In this document: positions 33,321 through 44,132 of the stretch, piece after piece
How positions within the stretch are numbered: position 1 is the stretch's first letter
How the letters are laid out: each line of letters opens with the position of its first letter
From: Sycobia sp. Sy_11
Lineage: Eukaryota; Arthropoda; Insecta; Hymenoptera; Epichrysomallidae
Direction: 5' to 3'
Length of the DNA stretch: 64,000 nt
Assembly: GCA_018907035.1 (NCBI GenBank)
Contig: JACCIC010000064.1
Coordinates: forward strand, 744,001-808,000
The notes under the pieces: model-generated
What the model saw: the letters and a program-made list of their open reading frames with translations, nothing else
Databases searched by the model: none
Told to the model about the DNA's origin: nothing
Position numbers and translations under genes: made by a program

Positions 33321-34665
33321 TAAACATCATCATCAACAGGCAGTGGGATTATGCTTAACCAGAGGATTGACCTGAATGGAGCACGGGTAATCAACTATAC
33401 GGACTAGAATATATAAGTACGCCGTGCGCGTACAACACTCACCTGAACCGAGAAACAGTAAAGTCAAAAAACTACCCGAAGTCGAGAAGAAAGGAAGAGA
33501 GATGACTGAATCGAACAAACGGGATATTTTATTTTTTTTTTAATATTAAATTTAAGATTTTTTTGTTATGTTGAAAAGCTATGCGGGTGTCCTTATACAT
33601 TATGTTACATTTACAGTTACGTAGTGGACGCCGCAAAATCCTAATTCAAAAAAAAAGGAGAGAGATTATTTATGAAGAATTTAATGAGCAGCAAAATACT
33701 GCATTAGAACTTGAGGTATGAGAAGAATACAAGTTATGTAGAAATAAATAAAAAAAGAAGAACTGTGCAAGTTGCTAAACGCGTATAATACGTGATTAAA
33801 TTCATTAGTTATTGCTAAAAAAAATAAAGTTAAACAATATCCTTTTGCCACATAAAATATTAATTATTTGAATGGCTTTCACTGATATTCCAATTTAAAA
33901 ACTTCTTATTTATAAAATAAGAAAATAGACAGTACATGCTAATGCAATCAGTTATATATCTATGAAAATTGGTTGTTATATATACCTTAAGTTCTACAAG
34001 AGTATTCTAGACTACAGAAAAAAAAGAAAATCTAAACTTGCTAAAAACTTTAGAAAATTATCTATTATTTGATTTTTCAAAAAAAAAATTTTCTTTATTT
34101 AATGTAAGAATTTAATTTTAGTAGTTAAAATAGTTGTTATAGATAGTTATTAAGAAGACTAGGATAGTTATAAATTAGATATATAAATTAGTTATAAATT
34201 ATAAATTATATAAAACAAAAAAAAAATTCTTATTTATATACGTACGTATAGAAAGGAGTATACGTACGTATAATATTTCATACTTAGCATTAAATTAATC
34301 AAAAAAAAAAAAAATTATTCAGGTGATTAATTTTATTCCTGAAAGTTTAGATAATTATTTCTAAAATTGTAAAAGAGATTGAGCTTACGAAAACATTGTT
34401 AACTGCTTATTATTATTGTACATTGCGATAAAAATTTAGAAGTTAGCATAAAATGAATATGAAAAGCGCAAGGCTAGATCAATTATGAGTTTATAAATCA
34501 AGTGATATTGATAGATAGAAGATATTACAAAGTAGTTTTGAAACTATTTATCAAACGCAGCACAATTCTATAATCTATTTCAAATTTGTACAGAAAATAA
34601 TTTGTATTGGGGAATAGAAATCTAATATTTTAAACGTAGTAATAGTGATTAGTGCATCCTTTATG
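33321..34665. other. AT-rich non-coding DNA with a possible promoter-like patch
   Basis: Around 33395-33460 there is TATATAAGTACGCC followed by GC-richer sequence, which could be the promoter end of an LTR. Two 14-bp palindromes lie at 34237-34272. The rest has A/T runs and no gene. Confidence 0.45.
34237..34272. repeat. Two copies of a 14-bp palindrome
   Basis: TATACGTACGTATA occurs at 34237-34250 and again at 34259-34272, separated by GAAAGGAG. Each copy is a perfect palindrome. Confidence 0.85.
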
Positions 34666-34770
34666 TTTATTTTTTTGTGTAACAATTGAATTGTACTTTT
34701 GTCGACTGCCCATATACAAATTAATAAATATTTTTTTATTGGTCTTAGAGTCCAATCAATTCAATCCAAA

Positions 34771-34803
<33 letters not shown>

Positions 34804-34817
34804 AAATAAAAATAAAA

Positions 34818-36660
34818 ATTCTTCGCGGTAATGAAAGTAATCTTTTTGGTTTAAATGATGAAGTAAAAAAGGAATGTAGGGCATCTTTAGTTAATGTTAT
34901 TAGTAATTTTAAAAGAGAAAATAAAGTTGATAATTTTTTAAATAGTAATTTTATACATGATTTAATTACCGCGAAGAATTTTTTGAGAAATAACCCTAAT
35001 ATAATCTTCCAAAAGGCCGACAAAGGTAATGTAACTGTAGCTTACAATGAAATTGATTACATAAATCGTATAAATAATATATTAAATGATGATAGTACTT
35101 ATTTGAAACTTGGTAATCCACACATCATTAAGCTACAAAATAATTTGAAAGAGTTATTAAATAATTGGAAAAGAAATGAATATATAAATGATACTACATA
35201 TAAATATTTAAAATGTGAAAATGGAACTGTAGCAAAATGTTATGGGCTTCCCAAGATTCATAAAGAAAATCTGACATTTAGAATAATAATATCTTCCATA
35301 GGTTTCCCAACTTATAATATTACTAGATTTTTGTCTAATATATTGGTTAAGATAGTTGGAAGAACTAGTTCTTACATTAAGGATAGTTGGTGTTTTTACA
35401 ATGAAATGAAAGATATTGTTATTCCGAAAAACTACAAGATGATTTCATTGGATGTAGTATCTTTGTTTACAAATGTACCTTTAGAGTTGTTAAATGATAT
35501 TATACAGGAAAAGTGTAATGAAATTAATTTGCATACAAAATTGACAATGAATGAATTTATTAAAGCAATTAATTTGGTTTTTAATAACACAATTTTTTCA
35601 TTTGATAATAAATTTTATGAACAAAAATACGGATGTCCAATGGGGTCGCCTTTGTCACCGGTTATAGCTAATTTAGTTATGGAAAAGTTGGAAAGTATAG
35701 CCTTGTCAAAATTGCTTTTTGAACCAATGATATTTAAGAGATATGTTGATGATATCTTTACAATTGTTCCGGAAGTTTTTGTGGATGAAATGGTGGATGC
35801 TTTCAATTCTGTACATGACAGAATTAAATTTACAAGGGAGGTTGAAGTTCATAGTCAGTTAAGTTTTCTGGACATTAATGTCATTAGATGTAGTAATAAT
35901 AAGGTGAAACTTAATTGGTACAGAAAGCCTACTTGGTCAGGTAGGTTTTTAGATTTTAATTCATACCACCAATTCGGAAACAAAATTGGAGCATTAAAGG
36001 GTGTTATTGACAGAGCAATAAAATTATCACATAAAGATTTGAGACAAAATAATTTACAGATAGTAAGAGAAACTTCCATTAATAATGGTTACCCAATTAA
36101 ATTTATTAATAGATTAATTACTGAGAGTTTGTTTGACATTTATAATACCGAAAATAGACATAGTGCAGGAATTGATGTTGACGGAGGCAAAATTATTGTC
36201 TTACCATATGTTCGAGGATTATCTGAAAGAATAAAAAGAAATTTTCGGAAATATAACATTCAAATTTTCTTTAAAAATAGCAATGATTTGAGTAGATTGT
36301 TTAATAATTGCAAAGATAAGGATGATTTATGCTTAAAATCAGGAGTTGTTTACAAGATTAATTGCATGGATTGTGATAAATACTATATTGGACAAACAGG
36401 TAGATAGTTAAAAAAGAGAATTTATGAACATAAATATAGTTGGCGTAGCTCACATATTACTTCCGGTTTAAAAGAGCATTGTTTAAAGTTTTTACATTCT
36501 TTTGATTTTGTGAATGTGGATATTTTGAACATGGTATTAATAATAAGTATAAACGGGAGAGTCTTGAAAGTATTCACATTTCCAGGAATCGAAATAATGT
36601 GAATTTAATGTTAGAGTCTGGTAGATTGGACAGTCTTTATCATTCCTTATTAAATTGATT
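34818..36660 (+). pseudogene. PLE reverse transcriptase with GIY-YIG endonuclease
   Basis: The frame is open from the junction at 34818 (ILRGNESNLFGLNDEVKKEC) through an internal ATG at 34983 and 474 further codons to a TAG at 36405. Counted from that ATG, GSPLSP lies near 221, catalytic YVDD at 254-257 and the GIY-YIG start YYIGQTGR at 467-474. The TAG replaces a Tyr codon (GRYLKK in the copy at 41.6 kb). A one-base shift near 36527 further disturbs the tail before its native end near 36657. The N-terminus is missing, cut by the inverted tail. The polymerase core looks sound but the nuclease is cut off, so the copy is probably dead. Confidence 0.93.
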
Positions 36661-36760
36661 GGTTTTAAACAATTTGTGTAGAAGGAGAATTTAGATTTAA
36701 TTTACTATATTTGGTAGTGGGGATAAGGTATATATAGATTAGAATAGAAGGTTTAGTTTA

Positions 36761-36800
36761 GTCCCTGATGAGGAGCCGTAGCGAGCTCGAAACGTTGGAC
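36761..36800 (+). ncRNA. Hammerhead ribozyme motif, PLE copy c
   Basis: Identical to copy a: GTCC at 36761-36764 pairs with GGAC at 36797-36800, the CTGATGA core follows, stem II is GAGC/GCTC, then GAAACGTT. The predicted cut lies after 36796. It lies downstream of the coding region in the tail, which in tandem PLE copies would be the 5' end of the next unit. Confidence 0.8.
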
Positions 36801-36814
36801 AAGTCTTCAATTAG

Positions 36815-36886
36815 GTAAGGGTGTTGGGGACAGTCAGACTGCACTTTACTAACAAAGAATTTTTTCAGCTAATATTTTATTTTCAG
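36815..36886 (+). other. Intron-like segment in the PLE tail
   Basis: A 5' splice site TTAG/GTAAGG is followed by a perfect TACTAAC branch site (36847-36853). Acceptors follow at TTTTTTCAG (to 36868) and TTTTATTTTCAG (to 36886). The 54 or 72 base length is short but usual for insects. Introns retained in PLEs are known. Confidence 0.6.
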
Positions 36887-37177
36887 ATTAGTCTACGGGG
36901 GTGAATGTAAACAAGGACAGTCTGACTGTCATTATAATTTTAATTTAATTTTTAATTTAATTTTTATTTTTAATTTTTATTTTATTTTTATTTTTTTTAT
37001 TTTTTTATTTTTTTATTTTTTTTTTATTTTTTATTTTTATTTTTATTTATTTTTTATTTTTATTTTTATTTTATTTTTGGATTGAATTGATTGGACTGTA
37101 AGACCAATAAAAAAATATTTATTAATTTATTTTTTTTTGTATTATTGGTTGTATGCTAGGCAAGGTTAAGTATACAA

Positions 37178-37181
<4 letters not shown>

Positions 37182-37213
<32 letters not shown>

Positions 37214-37215
37214 AA

Positions 37216-37251
<36 letters not shown>

Positions 37252-37282
37252 GTGTGTGTATATATATATATATATATATAAA

Positions 37283-37327
<45 letters not shown>
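37182..37327. repeat. Cluster of (TA)n tracts
   Basis: Four (TA)n runs (37182-37211, 37221-37248, 37259-37280, 37290-37327) are separated by AATGTGTGTG-type spacers, apparently a duplicated compound microsatellite just outside the PLE. Confidence 0.95.
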
Positions 37328-37329
<2 letters not shown>

Positions 37330-38000
37330 TTGCCTACTATTCTGTAGATGGTAAACGAGAAAAATGCTTAAGTCAACCGTTGTTTTTTTTTCTATTAATG
37401 CAAACTTTTGTAGTACACATTTTGATTAAATTATCGTTTCACTATTTCAGAGTTGTAACATGTTGTATAATGCAGTGATGTATACAATTTGTAAAGCATA
37501 AAATGTCATCATTAAATATACGTTTCTTATAAAATAAAATCCAAGTAGATTAGCAACGTGACGTTTATTTGATGAAACTATAGACTAAATAAGTCACTTA
37601 AATAAATAGTTAACGTTTAAAAGTTGGATGTATAAACAGAATGATAAAATCAAAATGAACAAAAAATTGTTAAGTAATTTTGTACATAATGTGAAGTGCT
37701 CAAATTTATACTCATTTAAACAAAGTTATATCATAAAAACATTGTAAATAAATTATTTTTGTAATATTTTAGTAAAACTTATTTAGGAAGTTATTAAATA
37801 ATTGCAAAATGAAAGCAATAAGAGGGAATTTTTAATTGGTAATATTCCAGAACAGTAAAAGAAACATTACTAAAGGTTCCCAAATAAATATTTGTCTTCT
37901 GTAATAATTTTGATTAAAAACATTGATTATAATTAATTTAGCAAATGAATTTAATAATATAAAAAAGTTAAACACATCAATATTCGAAAGTAGATTTTGA
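37328..38000. other. AT-rich DNA without recognised features
   Basis: Nothing recognised; short frames only. Confidence 0.6.
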
Positions 38001-38187
38001 AAATCATATTTTTATATGTGCCGCGAGCATCGCAGCCGACGGGACCCCATCGCCGTCGTCCGCCATTGCGCGAGGCCCCTCTTCTTCTTTCTTATTGCTG
38101 AGACGTGCGGCCTGTCTTACTTCGCTCTGGATCGTTGAGGTGATCAGAAAATGCAGAAAGGGAGAAACCAAGGCTGTAAAGTTGTGC

Positions 38188-38235
<48 letters not shown>

Positions 38236-38908
38236 AAAGAAACAGGAAAAACATGAAAGAGCAGTAAGAAAGAGAGTGAGGAAACAGAAGGAGGTAAAAA
38301 AGAAGATAAAAAGAGAGAGGGAAAGAAGGGCGTGAAGGCAGGTAAATGGTGAAGAAGGTGAAAAGGGATAGAAACAACGCCGAAGAAGAAGAGAAAGTAG
38401 TTAGGGGGGTCACCTCGGCGAGGATGGCCCATACCAGGAAGCTGAGGCCACGGTATCTGTGCGACCTTGCAGCGCTGGACTCGCAACCAACATCGAGACC
38501 CAAAAGTAAACGCAGAGGTGGGTGCTCGTCGCGTGGCTGTAAATCCCCCTTTCAAGAGTTCGCGGTCACGTCGGGTGTTGGCGGATCGGATTGCGTTGGG
38601 CGCGATACTCGCGCCGGAATCCATTTTTTTTTCTCTTGCTAGCGATCAATTATTATCTCCATTATTGTTCGTGCTTGTACTATATCGCGTTCGGGTGTAA
38701 ATTACATAGACAAGGGGGCAATAGAATTCTGATGTAAATAAGTTATATGTAACAAGGCAAAAATTAAATGATCTCTTGGTGAGATACAAGGTGATTTTCG
38801 AAGTTATTGTTTCTATTAAGTAAAAAAGGTTTGTCTGTCTCCACGAGTGCGCGTTTCCTTTTTTCTTTGCATTGGCCGCCTTTGTGTCGTTTGACTTCTC
38901 CTTTGCAG
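38001..38908. other. Less AT-rich region, possible host promoter or first exon
   Basis: The composition changes sharply from the AT-rich background, with CpG-containing stretches at 38030-38080 and 38400-38640 and a (GA)n tract at 38190-38232. Frames exist on both strands but no domain is recognisable. On the minus strand a Met-Ala-Asp-Asp-Gly start near 38066 is followed by only about 18 codons. I cannot name a gene. Confidence 0.35.
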
Positions 38909-38955
38909 GCCGGCGGAGCCCCCCTCCCAGCGAGATAGTCCAGGTGACTAAGTGG
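38909..38955 (+). CDS. Candidate small internal exon, gene unknown
   Basis: A strong acceptor (TTGACTTCTCCTTTGCAG) precedes 47 bases that end at a strong donor (GTAAGAT). One frame is open across it: RRSPPPSEIVQVTKW. The GC-rich content stands out from the flanks. No other exon of the same gene is identified, so this is a prediction from splice signals alone. Confidence 0.35.
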
Positions 38956-39827
38956 GTAAGATTTTTTTGTGTGTGTGTGCGCGAAGCTGTAACTTGATTA
39001 AATTAAATTTATTTTGAATGTTACTTCGCAATATATATAGATAATTTTTTTTTGGTGTTATGATTATGAATAGGATAGTGATTTTTTATGCAAATGCAAT
39101 TTTTCTGAGAAAACTCATGTAGATCCATTGGGGCGAGAAAATCGTAGATAGAAAAATGAAGACTATGTTGCTCTTCTTTTTTCACGATGTTTAAATTAAA
39201 AGAAGATACTTTGTTTCGCAATAAGAGCTATTTATTCTATATATGTACATATATGAACAGTTTAGTTGTAATACAATATTCGATCGTGATCTGAGATCGC
39301 ACCATCTACAAGAAAAAGGTCTTAGTCTCATAATTATAGAAGTACATTGAATGGGGGTTGTGCTGGTCACAACAAGGTTTAAACTTATGTAAGTTTAAAC
39401 TCGAGAGACATCGATTTCGCCGACCCTTCATCGGCAGTAGGAAAACAATTGTGTGGGAGAATAATGATATGGAGGTCGAGGAAAGGCAGTAGGTAATTAA
39501 CGCGATCAGGGGTACGAAATCCCAATATAGTCTGAATTTATGTCAATTCATTTTTCATATCCTCCACCTCTGAAATGGTTCGACCACCAGTTAACAGATA
39601 ATCCACATGAAAGTCTTCTCTTAATATGCGCGCTGCATTAGGGTATATCTCTGCTTTATCGACCGCAAGCTGTTTACAATCTTAATACCAAGTTATGGTA
39701 TTAAGATTGTACGTTTTAATAGGTTATTCCTTATTAGTTCACCACAGAATCTTTTGATACGCTCGGCCAGATTAATCAACTAGAATTTGGCGCTACGTTT
39801 TTTCAATGTCCGGAGTTATAATGTATA

Positions 39828-40284
39828 AATTAATAAATATTTTTTATTGGTCTTACAGTCCAATCAATTTCAACCAAAAATAAAATAAAATAAAAATAAA
39901 AATAAAAATAAAATAAAAATAAAAACTAAAAAATAAAAAATAAAAATAATAAGAAAAAATAAAAAATAAGAAATACAAATAATAAATAATAAAAATAAAA
40001 AATAAAAATTAAAAATAAAAATTAAATTAAAAATTAAATTAAAATGATAATGACAGTCAGACTGTCCTTGTTTATATTCACCCCCGTAGACTAATCTGAA
40101 AATAAAATATTAGCTGAAAAAATTCTTTGTTAGTAAAGTGCAGTCTGACTGTCCCCAACACCCTTACCTAATTGAAGACTTGTCCAACGTTTCGAGCTCG
40201 CTACGGCTCCTCATCAGGGACTCATGAGAGTAAAAAATATTTATTAATTTGTATATGGGCAGTCGACAGAAGTACAATTCAATT
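39828..40284 (-). mobile_element. Short PLE insertion in the BEL/Pao gene, 13-bp target duplication
   Basis: GTTATAATGTATA flanks the insert at 39815-39827 and 40285-40297. The insert is the PLE tail on the minus strand from its end up to the hammerhead, joined at about 40226 to an inverted ~58-bp copy of the element's terminal sequence (AATATTTATTAATTTGTATA and GGGCAGTCGACAGAAGTACA). The polymerase gene is wholly absent. Clean duplications suggest a complete, recent event. Confidence 0.9.
40182..40221 (-). ncRNA. Hammerhead ribozyme motif, PLE copy d
   Basis: On the minus strand it is identical to copies a and c, with stem I GTCC/GGAC, the CTGATGA core, stem II GAGC/GCTC and GAAACGTT. It begins within four bases of the truncation point of this insertion, so the insertion contains little upstream of the ribozyme. 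Confidence 0.8.
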
Positions 40285-40939
40285 GTTATAATGTATACTT
40301 GTATATGAAAACGTAGAGTGATCAAAAATAAATCTCTTGTAACGCGGGACCAACCATTCACAAATCGTTCAACGAAAGCATGCTGGAGCTTTTTGAAAAG
40401 CCATTGAACACCACTCGTAATTTAGTTGTTAATCTTGCTTCCTTTAGAACGGTGTGGGGAGGGAAAAAACCTTTATCCATGATTATTTCGCATTGGAATA
40501 TATAATCGAGTTTTTTATACTCTTCGAGTAACCTGCGATATAATGCCTTGATTTGTACATTTTTTGAAAAGATCGTTCTAATATAACGCCCCGTAATATC
40601 GCGGCGCATGTTTTCCTGAAAATGTGTCTCGCACTCTCGTTCTTAAATACTGAATATTTTGGCTTGATCGGGAGCGAGAAACATTCGGCAACTATTCAGC
40701 CGACAATAGTTTTCTGTAAAACTATGGAGGCTCGTTCCATATCAAGTCTGCCTTTGGACATTAATTTATACCATAGTTCCGCGCGTATAATAAGGTCTAT
40801 TGATTGTGATATATGGAAATTTGTGAAACGAATACTAATACACATCAATAGATAATTGAAAATTTTAATGACAGACTTATCAATAAAAATTAATAAATAT
40901 TTTTTTATTGGTCTTACAGTCCAATCAATTCAATCCAAA

Positions 40940-40972
<33 letters not shown>

Positions 40973-41189
40973 AAAAATAAAAAAAAAATAAAATTAAAAT
41001 TAAAAATAAAAATTAAATTACAAATTAAATTAAAATTAAAAATTAAATTAAAATTATAATGACAGTCAGACTGTCCTTATTTACATTCACCCCCGTAGAC
41101 TAATCTGAAAATAAAATATTAGCTGAAAAATTCTTTGTTAGTAAAGTGCAGTCTGACTGTCCCCAACACCTTTACCTAATTGAAGACTT

Positions 41190-41229
41190 GTCCAACGTTT
41201 CGAGCTTACTACGGCTCCTCATCAGGGAC
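41190..41229 (-). ncRNA. Hammerhead ribozyme motif, PLE copy e
   Basis: Stem I (GTCC/GGAC), core CTGATGA and GAAACGTT are intact. Stem II keeps GAGC/GCTC while its loop changes from CGTAGCGA to CGTAGTAA, so the variation falls in the loop. Confidence 0.8.
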
Positions 41230-41331
41230 TAAACTAAACCTTATATTCTAATCTATATATGCCTTATCCCCACTACCAAATATAGTAAATTAAATCTAAA
41301 TTCCCCTTGTACACAAATTGTTCAAAACCAA

Positions 41332-42351
41332 TCAATTTAATAAGGAATGATAAACACTGTCCAATTTACTAGACTCTAACATTAAATTCACATTATTTCG
41401 ATTCCTAGAAATGTGAATACTTTCAAGACTCTCCCTTTTATACTTATTATTAATACCATGTTCCAAAATATCCACGTTCACAAAATCAAAAGAATGTAAA
41501 AACTTTAAACAATGCTCTTTTAAACCGGAATTAATATGTGAGCTACGTAAACTATATTTATGCTCATAAATTGTCTTTTTTAAATATCTACCTGTTTGTC
41601 CAATATAGTATTTATCACAATCCATGCAATTAATCTTGTAAACAACTCCTGATTTTAAGCATAAATCATCCCTATCTTTGCAATTATTAAACAATCTACT
41701 CAAATTATTGCTATTTTTAAAGAAAATTTGAATGTTATATTTCCGAAAATTTCTTTTTATTCTTTCAGACAATCCTCGAACATATGGCAAGACAATAATT
41801 TTGCCTCTGTTAATATCAATTCCTGCACTATGTCTATTTTCGGTATTATAAATGTCAAACAATCTCTCAGCAATTAATCTATTAATAAATTGACTTGGAT
41901 AACCATTATTAATGGAAGTTTCTCTTACTATCTGTAAATTATTTTGTCTAAAATCTTTATGTGACAATTTAATTGCTCTGTCAATGACACCTTTTAATGT
42001 TCCAATTTTGTTTCCGAATTGGTGGTGTGAATTAAAATCTAAAAACCTACCTGACCAAGTAGGCTTTCGGTACCAATTAAGTTTCACCTTATTATTACTA
42101 CATCTAATGACATTAATGTCCAGAAAACTTAACTGACTATTAACTTCAACCTCCCTTGTAAATTTAATTCTGTCATGTACAGAATTGAAAACATTCACCA
42201 TTTCATCCACAAAAACTTCCGGAACAATTGTAAAGGTATCACCATCATATCTCTTAAATATCATTGGTTCAAAAAGCAATTTTGACAAGTCTATACTTTC
42301 CAACTTTTCCATAACTAAATTAGCTATAACCGGTGACAAAGGCGACTCCAT
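41332..42351 (-). pseudogene. PLE reverse transcriptase/GIY-YIG C-terminal part, catalytic site mutated
   Basis: This 339-codon frame is the longest uninterrupted C-terminus of the family here. Residues 35-38 are YDGD where active copies have YVDD, and the first residues read ESPLSPVIANL where GSPLSP is expected. The thumb (NWYRKPTWSGRFLDFNSHHQ), the zinc-type block INCMDCDKYY, the GIY-YIG start YYIGQTGRYL and the final KLDSVYHSLLN are intact. It shows where the family's protein normally ends. The nuclease could fold, but the polymerase should be inactive. Confidence 0.93.
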
Positions 42352-42565
42352 TGGACATCCGTATTTTTGTTCATAAAAATGATTATCAAACGAAAAAATA
42401 GTGTTATTTAAAACTAAACATCCAATTTTTCTTGTATAATATAATTTAACAACTCAAAAGATACATTTGTAAACAAAGATGCTACATTCAGTGAAATCAT
42501 CTTTTAGTTTTTCGGAAGAATAATATCGTTTACTTTATTTTAAAGACGCCAACTATCTTTAATAG

Positions 42566-44040
42566 AAGCGGTCGCGCCCAAGTCAGGCGCCTGGTGAGTG
42601 CGACGATTTTATTTCAGTTGTGAACAATTTACGATGTTAGTTCAGTTGTGAACATCGAGACGTCTTTATTTTTCGTTTACGATCTTTGTTTTTTCTCCAT
42701 TGTTTTTCTCTCCAACTCCTCCATTGTTGTCTGCCCGCAGCTTCCACTAGTTTTCATACATCCGTACAGCTATACATTCATTCATGCATTGGTGTATAAT
42801 ATTCGATTTCCCTGAGTAATTAAGTGGGGCTCTAGTCACGTACATATGTCTCTTTATGAACAAAATATTCTCGTCACTATTGAAAAACCACTCTATTATC
42901 TTTGAGAGATAGAAGGTCTTTTCGTGAGGCTTAGGTGCTTCCGTGTTTCATGAGTTCTTAGCTAGCGAAATAGGAAGCGTGCCTATACCTCTTCGTCTAT
43001 TTTAGAGTTCAACACTCCGCGTTGTAGATGTACGAATACGATTTAATAAGCTGCGAAAACTGTTGTGTCCAGTGAGTTCTTCCTCTATACGATTTGTGAC
43101 TCAACTAGATTAGGGATTATATGATTGATCAACAGATTTTCCTTACCTGCATATAATCTTCGTTACCACTCTTCCATGTACTTGTTCGATAATTTTTGGT
43201 TGTTGTATTCTACAGTTTTTATTTATTAGACCATTGTTTAAATTGTTTATGTATCACATCTTTATCTATAGTCAAGATATAAATGGGAGCAAATATAACG
43301 AGCATTGAATGCATTATATTTGATACACTATGGTATGTACAAGCTGCTCTCAGGGTAGCTGTACTGTTGATAGGCTGGAAGCCACGACTGAATCTATTAT
43401 ATGTCATCGTGATATTCATAGCTGTGGAAATAGTAGACAGTTGGGTTTATAAGGTTCTATCATAGGATTTTAGTTTAATCCTTGAAAAAGAACCAGACCA
43501 GTGCCAGAAACGTACTCGTCGTATTAGGATATGAGTAGATAAGTTGGTGAAAGAGGAGTGAGATTATCTTTTATTAGACATATTACTGTTTCAGGGTATT
43601 TAGAATCATAATAATTTTTACATTCATAATGAAAGATAGTCTGACTGTCATTATAATAGGATTTTCATATCCATATAAAATTTTTTATAAACTTGTTAAA
43701 AAATAGTATAAATAAACATTTTTGATTTTTAATATATCATTTTCCAGAGATGTAGCTTGAAATTCGCAGGTTTCACTGTTAGATCTCGCTAACAATATGT
43801 ATACGTTTCTATGATTTGTTATATCTGTTAATTTTTTCTATTGATATTAACCTTCAAAAATCCTGTTTATCTTTTGATAAAAGCTAGAAATTTATAAACA
43901 TATAAACTTATTTAAACATTTATACGTTTATAAACTTATATAAACATTTAAGCGTTTATAAACTGATATAAATATTTATACGCAGTGATAATAGCTAGCA
44001 TGACTATATGAACTCTAATAAATGGTGAATAAATAAATAA

Positions 44041-44080
<40 letters not shown>

Positions 44081-44132
44081 TGCATTTTACGATGATCTTA
44101 TATGACAATTAAATTAAATAATTTTTTTGCAG
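42566..44132. other. Non-coding region upstream of the PUS10-like exons, with a PLE-like relic
   Basis: TTCAGTTGTGAACA occurs twice near 42619 and 42650, in a patch that could hold a promoter. At 43450-43690 a plus-strand sequence resembles a very diverged PLE tail: a GAAACG after a hammerhead-like stretch and GATAGTCTGACTGTCATTAT near 43634. A (TA)n tract is at 44047-44079. No coding exon is recognised. Confidence 0.45.

Larger units (their letters stand above)
34681..37127 (+). mobile_element. Penelope-like element, best copy, with inverted tail at its 5' end
   Basis: From left to right: an inverted copy of the element's own 3' end (34681-34815), the coding region (34818 on), the hammerhead (36761-36800), the intron-like stretch, the GACAGTCTGACTGTC palindrome, the A/T tract and the end AATATTTATTAATTT. 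T-rich flanks TTTATTTTTTTGTGT (34666) and TTTATTTTTTTTTGTA (37127) may be a target duplication with slippage. PLEs copy RNA by target-primed reverse transcription using their own GIY-YIG nuclease. Confidence 0.92.
39530..40860 (-). pseudogene. BEL/Pao reverse transcriptase, split by a PLE tail
   Basis: The minus strand at 40640-40361 reads ETHFQENMRRDITGRYI, then FFPPHTVLKEARLTTKLRVV and FNGFSKSSSMLSLNDL, the typical BEL/Pao linker and fingers block. After the insertion at 39828-40284 the frame resumes with LAVDKAEIYPNAARILRED and HVDYLLTGGRTISEVEDMK. In active members this last block is YVDDLLTG; here the catalytic pair is changed to HVDY. BEL/Pao elements are LTR retrotransposons distinct from Gypsy. 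No gag, integrase or LTR is seen nearby. Confidence 0.85.
40888..42565 (-). mobile_element. Penelope-like element with tail and long ORF
   Basis: The minus strand carries, from 42565 down, the middle of the reverse transcriptase (shortened by a deletion near 42415), the long frame 42351-41332, the hammerhead, the palindrome motif, the A/T tract and the terminal AATATTTATTAATTTT. It is 5' truncated. A short gap separates it from the BEL/Pao relic. Confidence 0.9.

Noticed and set aside
37218..37478. 86-codon frame of alternating Tyr and Ile
   Set aside because: Translation of (TA)n repeats, as are the Tyr/Ile-rich frames at 6497-6706 and 8945-9136.
38004..38624. 206-codon minus-strand frame in the GC-richer island
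   Set aside because: Much of it is Ser/Leu/Phe from a (GA)n and purine tract; no domain and no codon signal.
42600..42680. First exon or promoter of the PUS10-like gene
   Set aside because: Repeated TTCAGTTGTGAACA resembles an initiator, but no ATG exon matching the PUS10 N-terminus was found.
5231..44079. CRISPR array from regularly recurring repeats
   Set aside because: Repeats are microsatellites and mobile-element copies with no unique equal-length spacers; the DNA is eukaryotic.
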